Of a DNA stretch of 57,580 nt, positions 54,036-57,580 are shown piece by piece. The notes under the pieces were generated by a model. It was not told where the DNA came from. It saw nothing but the letters and a program-made list of their open reading frames with translations, and did not search any database. The stretch is taken from assembly GCA_029204225.1 (NCBI GenBank), contig MU833346.1, forward strand, positions 1 through 57,580, written 5' to 3'. Numbering within the stretch: position 1 is the stretch's first letter; each line of letters begins with the position of its first letter. The translations under genes and the position numbers were made by a program. This DNA is from Diphasiastrum complanatum. Its lineage: Eukaryota; Streptophyta; Lycopodiopsida; Lycopodiales; Lycopodiaceae.

Positions 54036-55310
54036 CACTGAATCTGTGAACACGTTTTTCTCTTTTTGTTGCTTACCTCTCTTGAATTACCTCTGTCGTT
54101 ATGGTTTTTTTGTAATTATTCTTCTTATTAGAACGTTTACAGAGCAGAAGCAATATTCAAGGATGCATTACGTATTCCCCAGCCTGTCAGTAGGTAACTC
54201 AAATCCGACAGCTACATACATACACTAGCCATACAACCATCTACAGCTCAAACATATCATCATTCAGCATAGAGAGCAATCCTACTACTAACTACTCAAT
54301 CAAAGAACAATCAGGAACTAGAATAGCTACTGAAACCAAAACCAAATTTAAGAAACAAAAAACAAGATTCCTAACAACATTTAACAATCTAGGAATCAAG
54401 AAACATACATTACTTGATGTCTAAATTATCCAAGAACATCAAGAACTAGAATGTCAAGAATATGCAAGATTTACACCACATTCTAGCCTCTATAGTTTAC
54501 TTGAATGCTGATTTCTACAAGATTCCACAAGCAAGAATTGAAGCTAATCCACAACCAAGCAAGAACAAGAAACAAGAATCTAGTTAATTCACAAGCAAGG
54601 AATCAAGCATGCTCATAGAAACATCACTCAAGATCATTGCCATGAACAAGGAGCTTAGTGATCTTCAAGAACTCGTGGAGGATCCTCTTTATAACTTGAA
54701 AATACAATCAAAAGCTCTCTCACAAGAGAGAGGGGCCCTTAAATAAGCAACAAGGATGCCCATGTGGAGCCCATGTGGCAATTCCACTAAATTAGAAATT
54801 ACATGTGGAATTTGCCCTTCCACTAGAGGTCACCGTCAAAAGGTGGCTCACTCTTACTATTTTAAGGGGGATCTACATTTATTACAACTATTCAAGAAAA
54901 TGTTACTAGCTCCTACATGGTCATTCCTTCTTTGGGATACACCACGTAGGCTCACATAGTAAATCACTATCTTCCTAGCTAGTATTTCTTCGGCTCTCAC
55001 GCTCGGCTCTCAGCTTCTTCTGCTCTCTTCCTTCTGAGACCTCCTCGGTCATGGGTGAGAGATAACTTATGTCTTCAGCTTGGTTCGGTACTAGAGAATC
55101 GGCTAACATTATTCACCCATAATCTGTTGAAGGACCCACTGCAACACCGGTGATGTCTTCCGCTTGGCACTTGGAAAAGCATGGATTTTTGTTCGCTTCC
55201 ATAAAATCAGGTGCTTATCCGCAAAATTTATTCGTCAAAATTGGAAGTTCCTCAATTGGCCGCTACATACCAGCCCTCTTGAGCACTTCTTGTGAATCTT
55301 GTTCGCTTCG
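54036..55310. other. Intergenic, no gene seen
   Basis: Rich in CAAGAA/AAGCAAG words (54430-54640), with no supported frame. CTCTCACAAGAGAGAGGGGC near 54717 is a short inverted repeat. Confidence 0.45.
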
Positions 55311-55322
55311 TCGTCACGCCGT

Positions 55323-57340
55323 CTATTTTCGCTCGCACATCTTAAGGCCCAGGGCTTCAAAAACTTGGAAGCGGAGATTACTTCTGAAATTAAGGGGCCC
55401 CAGATATTCTCTTATTTTTTCTACGAAGCCCATTTCCTGCCAGTCTTCCACCATGGTCACATAGCGTGACAACATGAGGGCCGCTATGTAGTATAGCCTG
55501 GCCATCATCTCATGGTCTTCTTCTGATTGGAGGGCTGTGTTTGGGTTGATCCTAATGGGATCCAAACCTCGATCCCAGAAACATTCTTGTTGCATCAGGA
55601 AGGCCATGGATCTACAATACTCGGCACTTTCCTGCACGCAGAGATCGGCACTTGACTTGTATTTGTGCCCGAAGTCTAGTAACTGTAGCCTCAGATCATC
55701 CGAGGAGTTTCTCTCTATAATTTTCGGAATGACTGGCCAGTTTACTATCTCCACTTGAGGCTTTTCCACTGGCCATGGGTTTCTGCATTTGAGTGGCATG
55801 TAAAAAGGATCCACTCGCTTCCATGCCGGTTCCTTCAAATATTCCTGGAGTCGCCTGCTATCCTTTAGGACTTTGCTCCGCCACTCTAGCTGCGGTTGTA
55901 GTGCGGCAACTATATCGGCCCTGGTGGAGTATTGGCTTTTTCAATGTCTTCTTTGCCGCCCCTCATATTGGGAGGGTATTTTCTTTCAAATCGCTCTGAT
56001 TCCCTTGTATCAGCCAACTTACTTCTAGGCCGGGTAGGAGAAGTTGTCCTACACGGCTGGGGTGGCCTTGCCAAATAATCATCAAGGGCCTTGGTGCCCG
56101 TGTCTTTCTCTTTTGCTCGTTCGCTTGTCGACGGCTCACCTGCACCCATGTCTAGCCTGGGCAAGAATCTTCTTGTCTCCGGTTGGTCAGCCAAGAAGTC
56201 ATCGTCGGCTCCAATGTCTGTGTTAGTTTTCGGAAGGTCGTGGATGGAGTGATCTGGGGAGAGAGGTGCGGGGGGTGAACGTTTTAGGAGGAGGCGGAAA
56301 TAATAAGTTATACGCAGCCACGGGGGAGTGGAGTTGTTAGAGGAACTCGTCTCGTCGGGCTTTGTGATTGTCAGCTGGACCTTTTGCATGGGCCCATTAT
56401 TTGACTAGGAGGTGATGAAGAAGAGAGGAGATGGAAGAATTGGGGTAAGTTGGAATGAATGTTTCAGAGAAATTAAATGTGGAGTAGGAGGAAGGGATAA
56501 AGGTGGGAGGGGGTCGGAGAAAGCTCATGGAAGCAGCAGCACCGGCTCTCTGGCCACCCGATCCTGAGCTACCGTTTGATCGGTGAATTTGTCCGTCCTA
56601 AATTCCCCTGTTCCATCATTCTCATCATCATCTCGTGGCTTCGTTACGTAAGCACCTGCTTGGGCCTTGCACACCGTGTTCGCCCATAAGTTGTTCACCT
56701 TGTCCAAGACTTGTTGTAGGGCCTTCGGTTGTTTCTTCAAGCTACTTATAGGACTCTAGGATGATATCTTCTCTTGTTTCGCCACAATGTTGTCAAAAAT
56801 TCTTTTTATCGGCCTCTCGCTCTTGGATCAGCCTTATGTAATTCTCCATTCGGATGGCCGAGGCCTATGGGGCCTGGATTTGAATGTCCTCCGGGGCTTG
56901 ATTGGAGGAGCATTGACTGTCATTGCAGCCCGATGATCCATCTCGTACCTTGGTTGATTTGGACCATCTAGTGCTTCAGTTGCTGCTGGACCTCTTCAGA
57001 TGGTTTTCTGCCCAGTCATCACAGATCTGCTTTCTACCACCTCTTTTTTTTTTTCTTTGGCCATCCTTTGATATCGTGCAATCTCCTTGGTCTTGATGCT
57101 GGAGCTTGCTCTCTAGAAACTTGATGTTGGCTCACCAACCCAATTCATGTGGTAGCCTCGTTTTCAGATAGGCCAATCATTGAGCGTTGGGCTGCTTCAG
57201 TGAGCTTTTCAGGGTTAGAGAGGATTGGGTACTGATCTGGGGTGTGGGATGGTGAGGCTAAACCAAAAAATAGGTGTGGTGTTAGAACTGCAGATGGAGG
57301 TGGAGGGTGGAGGTGTCTGACCTTCTTCATGGCTGCTTTC
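55323..57340 (-). pseudogene. Unrecognised coiled-coil protein family, locus C
   Basis: Read on the minus strand. A Pro/Ser-rich start (about 57330, MKKVRHLHPPPPSAVLTPHL) is followed by a coil segment (MENYIRLIQEREADKKNF; then KKQPKALQQVLDKVNNLWAN) and an acidic stretch (KPRDDDENDGTGEF). Next is a linker frame (56389-55920) with TSPTRPRSKLADTRE. The conserved domain spans about 55925-55323: ADIVAALQPQLEWRSKVL, VDPFYMPLK (55814), NWPVIPKII (55742), CFWDRGLDPIRINPNTAL (55580) and ARLYYIAALM (55500). NWP and W-D are 55 residues apart, exactly as in locus A. Frame changes between the segments imply introns or decay. The domain frame itself is undamaged over 170 codons. Confidence 0.6.
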
Positions 57341-57580
57341 CCTTTTCTGGTTCGTCATCGCTTATCTCCATCAGGTTCGCAGCTCAAAATATTGAGATGT
57401 ATCTAATATGTGGACTTGTTTGGGCCTGGGCTGTTCCCGTGTCTTGGGGACTGGATATCTTGGGAGACTTTGCAAAAGGTCTATGAATCCAAGAGCAAAA
57501 CTAGAATGTTAGCTTTGAAGAATCAAATCTTAGAAGCTATCAAAAGAAAGGAGAGAGTGCACATACTTTGTCCTAAGAGT

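Overview
The window looks like nuclear DNA of a land plant. It holds two recognisable plant gene families (an F-box protein of the SKIP22/FBXO7 type near the left end and an OVATE-family protein in the middle), many degenerate Ty1/copia and Ty3/gypsy fragments, a hAT transposon with a BED zinc finger and DUF659 domain, GT-AG introns and very long (GA)n, (TG)n and (TA)n microsatellites. The species cannot be named from the sequence. A large, repeat-rich genome such as that of a fern or another spore-bearing plant is my impression only.

Layout. 0-1.5 kb: F-box gene with a one-base frameshift. 1.5-6.7 kb: mostly non-coding, with a Copia RT/RNase H relic at 4.9-5.6 kb. 6.75-13.2 kb: a hAT element whose multi-exon transposase carries in-frame stops and contains a 1.4 kb GC-rich insert or intron. 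14.1-20.7 kb: an unusual locus. A minus-strand protein with a ParB/sulfiredoxin-like motif is split by a nested, nearly complete 4.0 kb Copia element (14316-18315, TSD ATGGC). It lies head to head with a plus-strand coiled-coil protein of an unrecognised family. 20.7-27.9 kb: a mosaic of Copia fragments, all on the minus strand and partly out of order. 29.2-32.1 kb: four tandem copies of a ~685 bp unit, one of which carries a hAT transposase fragment. 36.06-38.10 kb: the OVATE-family gene, the only long undamaged host open reading frame. 38.8-44 kb: GC-rich dispersed repeat, foldback, tRNA-like SINE head and minisatellites. 44.2-54 kb: nested Copia and Gypsy relics with several LTRs and primer-binding sites. 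45.7-47.6 kb and 55.3-57.3 kb: two further copies of the unrecognised coiled-coil family.

How the parts relate. The OVATE gene is probably functional, and the F-box gene may be a decayed or mis-assembled copy. Nearly everything else is transposon-derived and decayed. A recurring pattern is TAG, TAA or TGA where relatives have Gln, Arg or Trp codons, as expected from C-to-T decay of methylated transposons. The most promising unexplained signal is the protein family present three times (loci A, B and C), which combines a coiled coil with a conserved domain whose motif spacing is preserved. In locus A it adjoins the ParB/Srx-like protein.
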